Assembly (NCBI RefSeq): GCF_000020945.1
Contig: NC_011295.1
Span: forward strand, 186,001-250,000
Source of the DNA: Coprothermobacter proteolyticus DSM 5265
GTDB lineage: Bacteria > Coprothermobacterota > Coprothermobacteria > Coprothermobacterales > Coprothermobacteraceae
Direction of reading: 5' to 3'
DNA: 64,000 nt
Each line of letters begins with the position of its first letter. Position 1 is the first letter of the stretch. Shown here one piece after another: positions 52,582 to 60,704 of the stretch. The position numbers and the translations under genes are program-made. The notes beneath the pieces are model-generated. The model did no database searches. It saw only the letters and a program-made list of their open reading frames with translations, and was not told where the DNA came from.

Positions 52582-53769
52582 GTGAGGCCGTTAGTTGCCA
52601 AAGTTATTCGAGATCCTCTTTACGGTGACATAAGGTTGAACTTCTTAGAAGCTGCCATTATGGATCATGTGGCTTTCCAAAGGCTGAGAAGGATAACACA
52701 ACTGGCTGGAGCCCCTTTTGTGTACCCAGCTGCTGTCCATACACGTTTTTCACATTCTTTAGGAACCATGAACGTGGCAAAGCTTTACGCTGATGCGCTG
52801 GAGCTAAGTCCAGAGGATTATTTGATTACAGCGCTATGTGCCCTTTTGCATGATGTTGGTCATGGTCCCTTTAGTCACTGTTTTGAAGATGCAGCTTCTA
52901 GCTGGTTAGGTATGAACCATGAGCAGCTTGGCATGAGCATAATGCAGCTAATTGGTAGTACCCTGCTTGATCAGTGTTCTGCCAAGCTTTTGCAGGGCTT
53001 GGAGAGGGAATCGCACATTTATGGATTTGATAATGCGAGGGATTATGTGCAATGGGCTTTTGAGGAAACCATTTCAGCTGTAAAGAACGAAGACTACAGA
53101 GCTCACATTGTTGATGGTCCCATGGGTGCCGACAGGTTGGACTTTATAACTCGAGATGCGTACTTTACTGGTGTTAGTGCGTTTAACACAGTGGATATTT
53201 TCAGGCTCACAGGTAATGCGCTTCTAATGGATGGTCAGCTGGTGTACAGGGCAAAAGTTGTGGACAATATCTATGGTCTGACACTGGGGCGTTTTCTCAT
53301 GTACAAGAATGTGTATTACCACAAAACCAGCAGGGCTGCTGAGCTTATGATGCAACTCATGATCACGGAAGCCATTGAGGAAGGGCTTCTAGATGGCTAT
53401 CGAAGTGTGAAAGAGTTTAGCAACCTAGATGAGCCTACCCTCTTGGGTTTAGTGAAGATAAAAGGCGGTAAGAGCGCGCAGATTTATGACCAGCTTCTCC
53501 GAAGAAAGTTGTGGAAGGTGGTGGAAGAAAGAATTGTAAAGGCTGAGCAGCAGAGCCAGATTTTAGAAGAGCTTTATTTGTTGCATGCACCTTGCCATAT
53601 TGACGTACCTGAGAAACTTAGCCTTATTAGTCCCATGGATCGTGGCGAGGTGCTCATCTTGGATGAAAAAGGTGTGGTCATGCCACTTTCACACTACGAA
53701 GAAAAGACTGGTTATTCGTTGCTTCAACAGGAAATGAACGTTTTTGTTAGAGTTTACAAGGAGGTGTAA
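52582..53769 (+). CDS. HD domain phosphohydrolase (SAMHD1/dNTPase-like)
   Basis: A 395-residue HD-superfamily protein of the COG1078 type. It has IRDPLYGDIRLN at the start, QRLRRITQLAGAPFVYPAAVHTRF-type segment with H-x-RF-x-HS (about residues 53-58), ALLHDVGHGPFSH (HD pair, about 93-105), and GADRLDFITRD (final Asp). Homologues are dNTP or (p)ppGpp hydrolases. The GTG start has no ribosome site and lies 6 nt after TATAAT. The next gene's ribosome site lies in its last codons. Confidence 0.85.
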   Translation: MRPLVAKVIRDPLYGDIRLNFLEAAIMDHVAFQRLRRITQLAGAPFVYPAAVHTRFSHSLGTMNVAKLYADALELSPEDYLITALCALLHDVGHGPFSHCFEDAASSWLGMNHEQLGMSIMQLIGSTLLDQCSAKLLQGLERESHIYGFDNARDYVQWAFEETISAVKNEDYRAHIVDGPMGADRLDFITRDAYFTGVSAFNTVDIFRLTGNALLMDGQLVYRAKVVDNIYGLTLGRFLMYKNVYYHKTSRAAELMMQLMITEAIEEGLLDGYRSVKEFSNLDEPTLLGLVKIKGGKSAQIYDQLLRRKLWKVVEERIVKAEQQSQILEELYLLHAPCHIDVPEKLSLISPMDRGEVLILDEKGVVMPLSHYEEKTGYSLLQQEMNVFVRVYKEV

Positions 53770-53776
53770 AACACAT

Positions 53777-54997
53777 ATGAAAGATTTAGAGGAGTTAGTA
53801 AAGAGTTACGAGCAAGAGATGGTGGAAACGCTGTCCAAGTTAGTCAGTATTAAAGCTGTGAATGTGCGTTCTGGTGAAGGGCAGAGCGAATGGGACAGAG
53901 TGAAGTTCTTGGAACCCATCCTGAAAGAAATGGGCTTGGATACGAAGGTAGTTGTAGCTCCTGATCCGTTGGTGCCTGAAGGAAGACCCAACCTGCTAGC
54001 TGTGCTGCCCGGCAAGGACACGTCTAGAACCCTTTGGTTCATAGGGCACTTGGATACTGTGCCAGCAGGTGATCCTAGCTTATGGAGTCATGATCCGTTT
54101 GAAGCTCACGTGGAAGATGGAAAGATCTATGGGCGTGGAGCTGAAGATAACGGTCAAGCAGTGATTACCAGCTTGTTCGCAGTGAAAGCCTTGATTGAAG
54201 CCGGTATAAAACCCAATGTGAATATTGGACTAGCTTTTGTGGCAGATGAAGAAACCGGCTCAGAGTACGGTATCATTTACCTTATTCAGCAAGGTATTTT
54301 TAAGTCTACTGACATGGCCGTAGTCCCAGACTCAGGGGACAGTGAGGGTTCTTTTATCGAAGTAGCCGAAAAATCCATGATGTGGCTGAAATTCAAGGTC
54401 ATGGGAAAGCAGACCCACGCGTCCATGCCTGGAAGTGGCATAAACGCTCACAAGATTGGTATGATGTTTGCTTTGTCAGTGGATGAAGCTCTACATGACA
54501 ATTTCAGTGACAGAGACGAACTGTTTGAGCCACCATTTAGCACCTTTGAAATCACAAAGAAAGAAGCGAACGTGGAGAACATCAACACCATACCGGGAAG
54601 CGATGTTTTCTACATGGACATGCGAATTCTGCCTGATGAGAATTTGGATGACATACTAAGAATCATTGATGAAATAAGAACATACTTCGAGTACGAATAC
54701 AAGGTGCGTATACAGTTGGAGATTATACAGCGGAGCGATGCTCCGGCTCCCACTGATCCAGAGCACCCCTTGGTAAAGACTCTTGCCAGCGTTATCAAGG
54801 AAACGCGAGGCATTGAACCGAAAGTTGGCGGTATTGGTGGCGGTACCTGCGCGGCGCCTTTACGCAGAGTTGGTATACCTTCAGTGGTTTGGGCCACCAT
54901 TGATGAGCTGGCACATCAACCTGATGAATACGCAAAAATAGAAAATTTAACAAAAGATGCACTGGTTTTTGCAAAACTCATGAGTAGAATGGAATAA
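53777..54997 (+). CDS. M20 family dipeptidase/deacylase
   Basis: A 406-residue M20 metallopeptidase (ArgE/DapE/carnosinase type). It has IGHLDTVPAGD (about residues 96-106), GRGAEDNGQAV (bridging Asp, about 125-135), ADEETGSEYG (catalytic Glu, about 160-169) and PDSGDSEG. The Sec-free family needs two Zn or Co ions. A Shine-Dalgarno AAGGAGGTG overlaps the stop of the HD gene. It probably finishes peptide breakdown to amino acids, although an acyl-amino-acid substrate cannot be ruled out. Confidence 0.86.
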   Translation: MKDLEELVKSYEQEMVETLSKLVSIKAVNVRSGEGQSEWDRVKFLEPILKEMGLDTKVVVAPDPLVPEGRPNLLAVLPGKDTSRTLWFIGHLDTVPAGDPSLWSHDPFEAHVEDGKIYGRGAEDNGQAVITSLFAVKALIEAGIKPNVNIGLAFVADEETGSEYGIIYLIQQGIFKSTDMAVVPDSGDSEGSFIEVAEKSMMWLKFKVMGKQTHASMPGSGINAHKIGMMFALSVDEALHDNFSDRDELFEPPFSTFEITKKEANVENINTIPGSDVFYMDMRILPDENLDDILRIIDEIRTYFEYEYKVRIQLEIIQRSDAPAPTDPEHPLVKTLASVIKETRGIEPKVGGIGGGTCAAPLRRVGIPSVVWATIDELAHQPDEYAKIENLTKDALVFAKLMSRME

Positions 54998-55038
54998 GGA
55001 TAGGTCTTTTCGTGTATGACGAAAGGAGGTTGATTCAA

Positions 55039-55977
55039 TTGCCATATGCAAAAACCAAAGACATTCTCAGCAAAGCTCACAACGAAGGTTACGGTGTGGG
55101 CGCTTTTAACGTTAACGATTTGGAGTTCATACAAGCCATTGTAAAAGCTGCGGTTATGGAGAATTCACCAGCCATCATTGAGGCTTCCGAAGGAGCTTTA
55201 AAGTATGCTGGTGATGGCGATGTGGAAAAGGGAGCTTTCATCTTAGCTGACATGGTACGTCGTTACGCCGATGCTGTTTCTGTGCCCATTTCCCTTCATT
55301 TAGACCACGGCCACGATCTTAAACACATCATGGCGGCTATAAAGGCAGGATTTACTTCTGTCATGATTGATGCTTCCGACAAGCCTTTGGAGGAAAACAT
55401 CAGAATTACTCGCCAAATTGTGGAAGTGGCACATGCTGCTGGTGTGGCTGTGGAGGCCGAGCTCGGACGATTAATGGGCATTGAAGACAACGTTGCCAGT
55501 GCCGAGAGCGTTTTGGTGGATCCAGATGAAGCTAAGAGGTTTGTTACTGAAACTCAAGTAGATTTCTTAGCTCCGGCGGTAGGGACAAGCCATGGCGCTT
55601 TCAAGTTCAAAGGCGAAGCAAAGATTGATTATGAAAGGATTTCCAAGGTAAAGGAACTAACCCAACTACCACTCGTACTTCATGGAGCAAGTGGTGTGCC
55701 TGCCCAGTGGGTTGAACTTGCTGAAAAATACGGTGCTGACCTGTCAGGTGCTAAGGGTGTTCCTGATGAAGTGCTTCAGGAAGCCGTTAAGAGAGGTATT
55801 AACAAAGTCAACACCGATACGGACCTCAGGATTGCTTTCTTGGCTGGTTTAAGGAAGCATTTGGCTGAAAATCCAAAAGAGTTCGACCCCAGGAAATACT
55901 TCGGAGAAGCTAAAGATTTTGTTACTGAAGTAGTAAGAGACAGAATGAAAATGCTTGGTTCTTCGGGAAAAGCTTAA
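55039..55977 (+). CDS. fba: class II fructose-1,6-bisphosphate aldolase
   Basis: A 312-residue zinc aldolase. It has GYGVGAFNVNDLE (about residues 15-27), LHLDHGHDLKHI (catalytic Asp and Zn His, about 80-91), VEAELGRLMGIED (about 134-146), VGTSHGAFK and VLHGASGVP (Zn His). TTG at 55039 has a perfect AAAGGAGGT 8-9 nt upstream, so the longer in-frame start is rejected. It follows the M20 gene by 41 bp. It links fructose uptake (fru operon) to glycolysis. Confidence 0.94.
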   Translation: MPYAKTKDILSKAHNEGYGVGAFNVNDLEFIQAIVKAAVMENSPAIIEASEGALKYAGDGDVEKGAFILADMVRRYADAVSVPISLHLDHGHDLKHIMAAIKAGFTSVMIDASDKPLEENIRITRQIVEVAHAAGVAVEAELGRLMGIEDNVASAESVLVDPDEAKRFVTETQVDFLAPAVGTSHGAFKFKGEAKIDYERISKVKELTQLPLVLHGASGVPAQWVELAEKYGADLSGAKGVPDEVLQEAVKRGINKVNTDTDLRIAFLAGLRKHLAENPKEFDPRKYFGEAKDFVTEVVRDRMKMLGSSGKA

Positions 55978-56002
55978 AAAGAACGTCAAAACAACAAAAA
56001 AA

Positions 56003-56026
56003 GGGGCTCCCCGTATGGGGAGCCCC
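56003..56026 (-). terminator. terminator between fba and the SPW gene
   Basis: GGGGCTCCCC (56003-56012) and GGGGAGCCCC (56017-56026) form a perfect 10-bp stem with a GTAT loop. On the minus strand it is followed by seven T, so it is strongest as the end of the SPW-gene transcript. On the plus strand the tail (TAATCAATTT) is weaker, but it probably also ends fba. Confidence 0.85.
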
Positions 56027-56062
56027 TAATCAATTTCCTAAGCCTTTAGGGAAGCTATGGTG

Positions 56063-56356
56063 TTACTGATTTCCACCAAGTGCAGCAAAACCTGCGATGG
56101 CCATTAGGATACCAACAATGATGTTGTTCCACATGTAACCTGCACCCTGTGTTAAGAAGAATGCCGCTATTATTGCCCAAATTCCCATTAATACGCCAAG
56201 CCATTTTTGCCATGATTTCTCAGCTGGGAACATGTAAGCGCAAATTGCTACTATGATACCGACGATAATTCCATTCCACATTGCTGCAGATGCTGCCTTA
56301 AAGATCCAAGGAGATAGCAAATACCAAATACCAAGTAAACCGACTAACCATTGCAT
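56063..56356 (-). CDS. SPW-repeat membrane protein
   Basis: A 97-residue membrane protein with four hydrophobic helices arranged as two repeats. The first is GIWYLLSPWIFKAASAAMWNG and IIVGIIVAICAYMF; the second begins GIWAIIAAFFLTQGAGYMWNN. The first carries the SPW tripeptide that names the family; the second has lost it. Function in the family is unknown. TAAGGAGGTG precedes the ATG. Confidence 0.8.
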   Translation of the reverse strand: MQWLVGLLGIWYLLSPWIFKAASAAMWNGIIVGIIVAICAYMFPAEKSWQKWLGVLMGIWAIIAAFFLTQGAGYMWNNIIVGILMAIAGFAALGGNQ

Positions 56357-56460
56357 GTTTCAACACCTCCTTAGGCAACACATGGTTCTCTCATTGCCCA
56401 CATGTTTTATACCCATGTGCACCCATTCTTATGCGCCATAGTTCAGAAGGTTTTGCAAGG

Positions 56461-57354
56461 TTATGCTGCTATGGATTTTATTATGTCTTTAACGGGCAGG
56501 ATCTCTTTTATTAATCCGGCGCTTTGCCCCATCATGAAAGCACCGTTTTCTAAGTCACCTTCAACCGCTCTGATAAGAGCTCCCAGCATGAGGTTGGAAA
56601 ACGTTTCTTCATCACCGTTGTATTCTGCCTCAATAAGCTTTTGTGCTAACTGGTTCCTCCATATGCGCACAGCGTGTTTGAACCGTCTGCCCACTTCCAC
56701 AGTGGACCGTTCGTTAGCTTTTAGCACCACGTCCTTGTATGCAGAACTAATAGGTGCCTCTTCAGAGGCTACAAAACGCGTACCCATTTGAACGCCTGCT
56801 GCGCCCATGGCTCTCATGGCGCGGTAACTATCTTTATCTACTATGCCGCCTGCGGCTATGACAGGAATGTTCGTAACTGACTTAAGAACTGCGTTTACCA
56901 GTACGATGGTAGTCACATCGCCAATGTGCCCACCCGATTCTTTACCTTCGGCAATTACTCCGTCAGCACCAGCTTTCTCCAACAAAAGTGCTTGGTTTGC
57001 AGAACCAACCAAAGGCAATATTTTGATGCCTTTTTCTTTGAGGGTTTTCATGAAACTGGAAGGATTCCCTGCTCCCGTAGTAATCACTGGAGGCTTTTCT
57101 TCCAGCACGACCTTTATTTGGTCTTGCCAGAACTCGCTTTGAAGCATCAGATTCACGCCAAAAGGTTTAGATGTGTTTCTTCTGACTTCGCGAATTTGAT
57201 CCCTGAGTTCTTCAGGTGTCATAGCAGCGCCGCCTAGTACTCCTAAGCCGCCAGCTTCACTCACTGCTGCCACCAGTGGTGCTTTTGCAACGCGTGCCAT
57301 GCCACCTTGTATGATGGGATATTCAATACTAAGTAGTTCTTCTAAAGAGATCAT
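56461..57354 (-). CDS. fabK: enoyl-ACP reductase II (FabK-type, FMN)
   Basis: A 297-residue FMN enzyme of the nitronate monooxygenase/FabK family. It has PIIQGGMARVAKAPLVAAVS at the start, GVNLML, the GAGNPSSF loop, EGKESGGHIG with the substrate His, and IAAGGIVD plus QMGTRFVAS for FMN phosphate. Placement after fabZ in a fatty-acid operon supports enoyl-ACP reduction rather than nitronate oxidation. Its ATG overlaps the fabZ stop. Confidence 0.88.
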   Translation of the reverse strand: MISLEELLSIEYPIIQGGMARVAKAPLVAAVSEAGGLGVLGGAAMTPEELRDQIREVRRNTSKPFGVNLMLQSEFWQDQIKVVLEEKPPVITTGAGNPSSFMKTLKEKGIKILPLVGSANQALLLEKAGADGVIAEGKESGGHIGDVTTIVLVNAVLKSVTNIPVIAAGGIVDKDSYRAMRAMGAAGVQMGTRFVASEEAPISSAYKDVVLKANERSTVEVGRRFKHAVRIWRNQLAQKLIEAEYNGDEETFSNLMLGALIRAVEGDLENGAFMMGQSAGLIKEILPVKDIIKSIAA

Positions 57355-57740
57355 TATTCCACCGCCACCTTAAAAACTATTTTCGCTTCACTAACCAGCG
57401 TATCCCCTTTGAAAATTTGTCCGCTTCCAAAATAGAAGCCCGCTTTTTCGTTTTCCAGCTTCGCCTTTATGGTAATGTTGTCACCTGGGAAAATGGGCTG
57501 CATGAATTTAGCCTGCTCAATCCGTGCCAGTAGTGGTAGTCCAGGTGTTTTAACCAATAGCCCCAGCGTCTGAGCCATGGCTTCAACGTGCAGTACACCT
57601 GGAAAGATAGGATAACCGGGGAAATGACCCTGAAAAAAGGGTAAATTAGGGTCCACATAATACTGCGCTTCACACATATTCCCTTCCGCCTTAAAGCTGT
57701 CAACAAACAAGAATGGCCAGCGGTGGGGAAGGGGTATCAC
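57354..57740 (-). CDS. fabZ: 3-hydroxyacyl-ACP dehydratase FabZ
   Basis: A 128-residue hotdog-fold dehydratase. The N-terminal LPHRWPFLFVD and the catalytic PFFQGHFPGYPIFPGVLHVEAMAQ (His about 46, Glu about 60) are characteristic. GTG at 57740 has GGAGG 5 nt upstream and begins the fold; longer readings run into the anti-sigma gene. It overlaps the anti-sigma stop by 4 bases and fabK by 1-3 bases, so the three are translationally coupled. Confidence 0.93.
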   Translation of the reverse strand: MIPLPHRWPFLFVDSFKAEGNMCEAQYYVDPNLPFFQGHFPGYPIFPGVLHVEAMAQTLGLLVKTPGLPLLARIEQAKFMQPIFPGDNITIKAKLENEKAGFYFGSGQIFKGDTLVSEAKIVFKVAVE

Positions 57741-58045
57741 TTTTTCCTCCAAAGCAAGGCACCTCCTGCTGCTAGTAGTACGCCCACACCCAAACCAACA
57801 CCGCCAACTATCCACGGTGTTAAGGAAGATGTCTTACCTCTGGTTAACTGTGCTACTTTCTTCTCTGGCTTGTGGGTGTAGCTAACCAAACTTCGAAGTT
57901 CGGCAAACAGCTCTTCCCATTTCTCAGCCTCTTCATAGCAACTATTGCAATTTTGCAGGTGCTCAGAGACCTCATTCATTTGATTTCTCGTCAGCTCGCC
58001 CTTTACGTAGGCTGGTATTAGTTCCACTACTTCTTTGCATTCCAC
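57737..58045 (-). CDS. zinc-finger anti-sigma factor
   Basis: A 102-residue anti-sigma factor. The N-terminal zf-HC2 domain has MECKEVVELI, His in VSEHLQNCNSCYEEAE (HxxxCxxC, about residues 31-38), which binds zinc in ZAS-type anti-sigmas. A single membrane helix (about 77-97, IVGGVGLGVGVLLAAGGALL) ends in WRKK, leaving almost nothing outside. GTG at 58045 has GGAGGTG 6 nt upstream. It overlaps the sigma gene by 74 bases and fabZ by 4. Confidence 0.88.
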   Translation of the reverse strand: MECKEVVELIPAYVKGELTRNQMNEVSEHLQNCNSCYEEAEKWEELFAELRSLVSYTHKPEKKVAQLTRGKTSSLTPWIVGGVGLGVGVLLAAGGALLWRKK

Positions 58046-58544
58046 CGTTCTCACCTCCTTCTAATCTCTTTCTTAAGGCTTTCCGAGCCCTATGGAGTTG
58101 CACCCGCACGTTTTCCTCTGATATGTCCAACATTCTTGCGATCTCTTTCATGGGGAAGTTATAGATGTCACGTAGAACTATGAGTGTGCGTTGATTTTCT
58201 GGTAAGTCCATGACAGCCATTTCTAACATGAGATGCATGTCCTCTGCTGTATGAGCACTGGGCTCGACATAAATGATTTTTCGCTTTTTTCTAAGAAGTT
58301 GAAGAGCAGTGTTTGCTGTTACGCGGTAAAGCCACGTGCTCAAGCTGGATTCGTTTCTGAAGGACTTTATCTTGGACCACAAGATCCACGCTACTTCTTG
58401 GGTCACATCCTCAGCGTCCTCTCGGTTTCCCAGCAGTCTGTATGCTAACGTGTAAATATCGCGCTCAAAACGACTAAAGAGTTCCTGAAAAGCTTTTGGA
58501 TCACCACGTTTTACTTTTTCAATGAGCACATGTTCAACCTTCAT
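57972..58544 (-). CDS. ECF-family RNA polymerase sigma factor
   Basis: A 190-residue ECF sigma factor. Region 2 (about 10-75) has FSRFERDIYTLAYRLLGNREDAEDVTQ-type sequence and WLYRVTANTALQLLRKK. Region 4 (about 105-160) has LPENQRTLIVLRDI and EIARMLDISEENVRVQLHRARKALRK. The start overlaps fabF by 11 bases. About 24 residues after region 4 (GGMQRSSG onward) are read from DNA that also encodes the anti-sigma start. Its targets may include the surrounding lipid genes. Confidence 0.88.
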   Translation of the reverse strand: MKVEHVLIEKVKRGDPKAFQELFSRFERDIYTLAYRLLGNREDAEDVTQEVAWILWSKIKSFRNESSLSTWLYRVTANTALQLLRKKRKIIYVEPSAHTAEDMHLMLEMAVMDLPENQRTLIVLRDIYNFPMKEIARMLDISEENVRVQLHRARKALRKRLEGGENGGMQRSSGTNTSLRKGRADEKSNE

Positions 58545-59754
58545 AGCGCCTCAGCACCAATACGGAGTTATGACCACCGAAACCCAATGACTCCTTTAGA
58601 GCATAGTTGATAGTTCTTTTCTCGCCTTTGTTTGGCACATAGTAAAGGTCACACTCTTCGGCAGGCTCCTGGAAGTTTATCGTGGGTGGCACCATTTGTT
58701 CTTGCAAAGCCAACACAGTTGCTACCGTTTCCACGGCGCCTGATGCCCCCAGCAAATGTCCTATCATGGATTTTACGGAGCTCACAGGTATTTCATAAGC
58801 ATGATCTCCTAAAGCTTGCTTTATTGCTTTGGTTTCAATAACGTCGTTTAATGGAGTAGACGTTCCATGAGCACATACGTAGTCAATTTGTGCTGGTGTT
58901 ATGCCTGCTCTCTTTAATGCTTTTTCTATGGCTATTGCTTGAGGCTCAGCAGAAGGGTCTGGAGCTGTCACGTGATAAGCATCGCAGGTGGCAGCATAGG
59001 CTACTACTTCGGCTAATGGTTTAGCGCCACGTTTTAGTGCATGTTCCAAGCTTTCCAAAACCAAAGCACCAGCGCCTTCTCCCATAACAAATCCGGAATG
59101 CCTTTTATCAAATGGTCGTGATGCAGTGGGTTCATTCAACGGTGATAGAGCTTTCATATTGTGGAAACTAGTGATACCCAAGGGAGTAATGCTGGCTTCA
59201 GAGCCTCCAACTAGTACTGCGTTTAGGTCTTCTTCTTGTTGCAGTAAGGTGTATCCTTGTCCGATGGCATCTAAGGAAGCTGCGCATGCTGTAGTGGGAG
59301 CGAACGTGGGGCCATGAAAACCGTGTTCTATGGCAATGTTTGCAGCTGCTATGTTAATGATGGAAGCTGGAACAGTGAAAGGCGAAACTGTTCTTTGTCC
59401 CTTTGTGTACAGGTTCACTATTTGGCTTTCCAAGTACTCCAGACCACCCATGCCAGATGCGAAAACCACTCCCACCGTGTATGGATCTACATCCTTTAAC
59501 TGAGCAGCCTCTATTGCCTCTCGAGCTGCCACCAGGGCAAACTGAGTGAAGCGATCCAATCTTTTGACATCTTTCTTATCAAAGTACTGCAGGGGATCAA
59601 AATCCACTTCCCCTGCATATTTCACCGGCAGATCACTGTATCTGGTTATGGGTTTTATGCCGTTTCGTCCTGCAAAAATACCTTCTTTGAACGTTTGCAG
59701 GCCTACGCCGAAGGGTGTTACCACACCTACTCCGGTGATTACGATTCTTTTCAT
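58534..59754 (-). CDS. fabF: 3-oxoacyl-ACP synthase II
   Basis: A 406-residue condensing enzyme. The catalytic Cys is in APTTACAASLDAIGQGY (about residue 161). His residues are in CAHGTSTPLND (about 295) and KSMIGHLLGASG (about 331). It elongates acyl-ACP with malonyl-ACP. It starts within the acpP stop (ATGA) and its own end overlaps the ECF sigma start. No fabH is in the cluster, so the initiating condensation must come from elsewhere or from this enzyme. Confidence 0.94.
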   Translation of the reverse strand: MKRIVITGVGVVTPFGVGLQTFKEGIFAGRNGIKPITRYSDLPVKYAGEVDFDPLQYFDKKDVKRLDRFTQFALVAAREAIEAAQLKDVDPYTVGVVFASGMGGLEYLESQIVNLYTKGQRTVSPFTVPASIINIAAANIAIEHGFHGPTFAPTTACAASLDAIGQGYTLLQQEEDLNAVLVGGSEASITPLGITSFHNMKALSPLNEPTASRPFDKRHSGFVMGEGAGALVLESLEHALKRGAKPLAEVVAYAATCDAYHVTAPDPSAEPQAIAIEKALKRAGITPAQIDYVCAHGTSTPLNDVIETKAIKQALGDHAYEIPVSSVKSMIGHLLGASGAVETVATVLALQEQMVPPTINFQEPAEECDLYYVPNKGEKRTINYALKESLGFGGHNSVLVLRRYEG

Positions 59755-59966
59755 GCATTACCACCTAGCACCCGGAGCAGATCGCCCACGGTCTTGATTT
59801 CAGATAGCTTTTCTTCGGGAATTGTATAGCCCTTCTGTTCCAAAGAAAGAGTTAGATCCACCAAACCCAAGGAATCCACACCCAAGCTTTCAAAACTGGT
59901 CTCCTCAGTCAAGCCCTCTGTTGGGTAACCATTTTCTTCCAATAAGCTCTTTACCATTTCCATCAT
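59751..59966 (-). CDS. acpP: acyl carrier protein
   Basis: A 71-residue acidic ACP. The phosphopantetheine serine is in SLGVDSLGLVDLTLSLEQ (about residue 33); the usual DSLD-x-VE is DSLGLVD here. The N-terminus is a few residues shorter than typical ACP (75-80). AAGGAGGT lies 9-10 nt before the ATG. The stop overlaps fabF. Confidence 0.92.
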   Translation of the reverse strand: MMEMVKSLLEENGYPTEGLTEETSFESLGVDSLGLVDLTLSLEQKGYTIPEEKLSEIKTVGDLLRVLGGNA

Positions 59967-60029
59967 GTTTTTTCAAACCTCCTTGTTTTTCTTTTTAGTT
60001 TTTATCTCGATAGTATTAACGCACTTGAA

Positions 60030-60704
60030 TCACGCAGTAAAAAAGCCTCCGTCTACGTAAATGACTTGCCCAGTCATGAAGGAAGACAGAGGTGAGAGCA
60101 AGAAACAGATGACATTTGCCACCTCTTCAGGTTCAGCCAATCGCTTTAGCAGTGTGTGCTGAGTAAAGCCATCGACGACCATTTGAGGCAACTCTGTTGT
60201 CATTTTGGTGTTAACTAAACCTGGCGCTATGGCGTTGACCCTGATACCCTTTCTTGCCCATTCTTTTGCCAGTGTTTTCATCAGGGCTTCCAAACCTGCC
60301 TTAGAAGAACTGTAGGCTGCTTGTCCAATATTTCCCCACTGAGCTACTATGGAACTCAAGAATACCACACTGCTGTTTGGCTTTAAGGCCATGTAAAAAT
60401 GTTTGGCTGTTAGGAATGCACCGGTCAGGTTCGTTTCTATGACTCGTTGCCAATCAGCCAATGTGAGGAGTCCTACTGGTTTGTCCACCGTTATGCCTGC
60501 AGTATATACCAATCCATCCAATATCTTGGACCACGATCCATACTGCTTAAAAGATTCTTCGTCAGTGACATCCAAATAATGTTGGCTTTTTCTACTAAGC
60601 AGTATGGCTTTGGCACCTTCTTGTTCTAGAGCTTGAGCTGTGGCTTTTCCGATATCGCCACTTCCTACAATGGCAAACGTTTTTTCACAGAGTTGCCAGT
60701 TCAT
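60030..60704 (-). CDS. fabG: 3-oxoacyl-ACP reductase (FabG-like SDR)
   Basis: A 224-residue short-chain dehydrogenase. The cofactor motif is IVGSGDIGKATA (about residues 11-22; the usual TGxxxGIG is GSGDIG), then AGIT, the catalytic Ser in FLSSIVAQWG and AAYSSSKAG (Tyr-Lys, about 132-136), and VNAIAPGLVNTKM. It is shorter than typical FabG (245), mainly in the early part after the Rossmann start. It overlaps the upstream acyltransferase by 20 bases. Confidence 0.88.
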   Translation of the reverse strand: MNWQLCEKTFAIVGSGDIGKATAQALEQEGAKAILLSRKSQHYLDVTDEESFKQYGSWSKILDGLVYTAGITVDKPVGLLTLADWQRVIETNLTGAFLTAKHFYMALKPNSSVVFLSSIVAQWGNIGQAAYSSSKAGLEALMKTLAKEWARKGIRVNAIAPGLVNTKMTTELPQMVVDGFTQHTLLKRLAEPEEVANVICFLLSPLSSFMTGQVIYVDGGFFTA

